Shown here piece by piece: positions 63,183 to 64,000 of a stretch of DNA of 64,000 nt; the stretch's first letter is position 1; each line of letters opens with the position of its first letter. Source of the stretch: Arthrobacter sp. TMP15 (GTDB taxonomy: Bacteria; Actinomycetota; Actinomycetes; Actinomycetales; Micrococcaceae). Below the pieces are notes generated by a model. That model ran no database searches and was not told the origin of the DNA. It was given only the letters and a program-made list of their open reading frames with translations. Where the stretch lies: positions 992,001 through 1,056,000 of the forward strand of contig NZ_CP154262.1 in assembly GCF_039529835.1 (NCBI RefSeq), given 5' to 3'. A program made the position numbers and the translations under genes.

Positions 63183-63390
63183 GTTTCCTCCAAAATAGGG
63201 GGGTGTTAGGGGGTGCTCCTAGGATACCAAGCCCGGGGCACTGCGAGTAAGCTGGATTATGTCCCGGGGATTGTATTAATTTCCGGGCTTTCGTGCTGTC
63301 CCCGGTACGGTAAACAACGCGCGCACGCTGGCAGTGGCCATCAAGTGGGCAGTGGTCAGGCATCAACAGGCACCAAGGAGAAAATCACCC

Positions 63391-64000
63391 ATGAGTCTTG
63401 CAGGGTTGCGGACCGCGCTGTCACAGGATCCACTCTTCGCCAGGGTACGCAGCTACGCAGCGGCAGATCCCGCAACACGCAGCACGGACGTAGCCTTCAG
63501 CGCCCCTGCCGGCATGCGTGCCGTGCTCCTTGCCGAAGTAGCGGACGGGCTAAGCGAACGGAGTGCTACTGCAGCAGCCTCCGCTGACAGTGAACCAGGG
63601 GTGGTCCTGGCCATCACAGCGACAGGCCGCGAGGCAGAGGACACCGTGGCCGCGCTACGTTCGTACTTGCCCATTGGTTCGGTAGCGGAGTTCCCCAGTT
63701 GGGAAACGCTTCCGCACGAGCGGCTGTCTCCGCGCTCGGATACCGTGGGTCGCCGTCTTGCCGTTTTGCGCAGGCTGGCGCACCCCGAGCTCGACTCCGG
63801 AACTCACCTCCGGGTGATCGTGGCGCCGATCCGGGCTGTTGTGCAGCCGCTGGTAGCTGGTTTGGGTGAGCTTGTCCCGGTGCGCGTAAAAGTAGGCGAG
63901 GACATCCCGTTTACAGAATTGATCAAACTCCTATCTGATGCCGCATACGCTCGCGTAGACATGGTGACTCACCGGGGTGAATTTGCCGTTCGTGGTGGTA
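63391..64000 (+). CDS. mfd: Transcription-repair coupling factor Mfd (partial, N-terminal)
   Basis: Mfd removes stalled RNA polymerase and recruits UvrA. The 203 codons in the window cover the UvrB-like N-terminal region (EFPSWETLPHERLSPRSDTVGRRLAVLRRLA, then IVAPIRAVVQPL and MVTHRGEFAVRGG). The ATG at 63391 has AAGGAG 10 bases upstream. The gene continues past the right edge. Its usual neighbour pth is 48 kb away here. Confidence 0.92.
   Translation, partial: MSLAGLRTALSQDPLFARVRSYAAADPATRSTDVAFSAPAGMRAVLLAEVADGLSERSATAAASADSEPGVVLAITATGREAEDTVAALRSYLPIGSVAEFPSWETLPHERLSPRSDTVGRRLAVLRRLAHPELDSGTHLRVIVAPIRAVVQPLVAGLGELVPVRVKVGEDIPFTELIKLLSDAAYARVDMVTHRGEFAVRGG

Overview
The window reads as chromosomal DNA of an actinobacterium of the Micrococcaceae (Arthrobacter-like). 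Reasons: many GTG starts, moderately high GC, an RpfB with three DUF348 repeats plus G5 plus lysozyme-like domain, the order tatD-rpfB-ksgA-ispE, and the order glmU-prs-rplY-pth with mfd further on, which are conserved actinobacterial neighbourhoods. No transposase, integrase, phage gene or CRISPR array was seen.

Layout. 1-3982 (minus): a MoxR AAA+ ATPase / DUF58 / TgpA-like transglutaminase operon, the last gene running off the left edge. 4122-10317 (plus): tatD, rpfB, ksgA, ispE and an ABC-F ATPase. 10325-11420: an AbiEi/DUF559-type gene bracketed by two related long imperfect palindromes. 11553-15591: tRNA-Gln, glmU, prs, rplY (with a possible overlapping leader ORF) and pth.

15592-63390 lies between pth and mfd, which are usually close neighbours, so it looks like a 48-kb accessory block. 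It has these parts. (a) Two tandem 0.9-kaa LuxR (LAL) regulators, the second with a broken P-loop. (b) A 530-bp non-coding leader with repeated operator-like boxes, a junction-like RNA fold and a strong intrinsic terminator. (c) An 11-gene, largely overlapping exopolysaccharide operon (initiating sugar transferase, amino-sugar synthesis genes, flippase, three glycosyltransferases, a Wzz-like protein and a Wzy-Wzz fusion), ending in a 70-bp perfect palindrome. (d) A convergent secreted DUF4082 protein and a triple glycosyltransferase fusion. (e) lhgO, a SufS/SufU pair and a 1595-residue secreted DUF4082 protein with a near-identical 767-bp tandem duplication. (f) A three-gene operon of beta-propeller protein, MFS transporter and proline-rich membrane protein, then a VanZ-like gene. 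(g) A SipW signal peptidase operon with three alternate-signal (TasA/CalY-like) exported proteins. This last operon is bracketed by two paralogous membrane histidine kinases, an OmpR-type response regulator and an HPt-like protein that lacks the phospho-accepting histidine.

The parts suggest one programme of surface and matrix building. The LuxR pair and leader would gate polysaccharide synthesis, and the two-component genes would gate matrix-protein export, possibly through 11-bp-spaced CTTGAG repeats found next to two of the target promoters. Two boxes of the form GTnAC-N6-GTnAC, upstream of rpfB and of the DUF4082 glycosidase-like gene, hint at MtrA control of cell-wall and secreted enzymes. 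All functions are inferred from reading the translations; no search was run.
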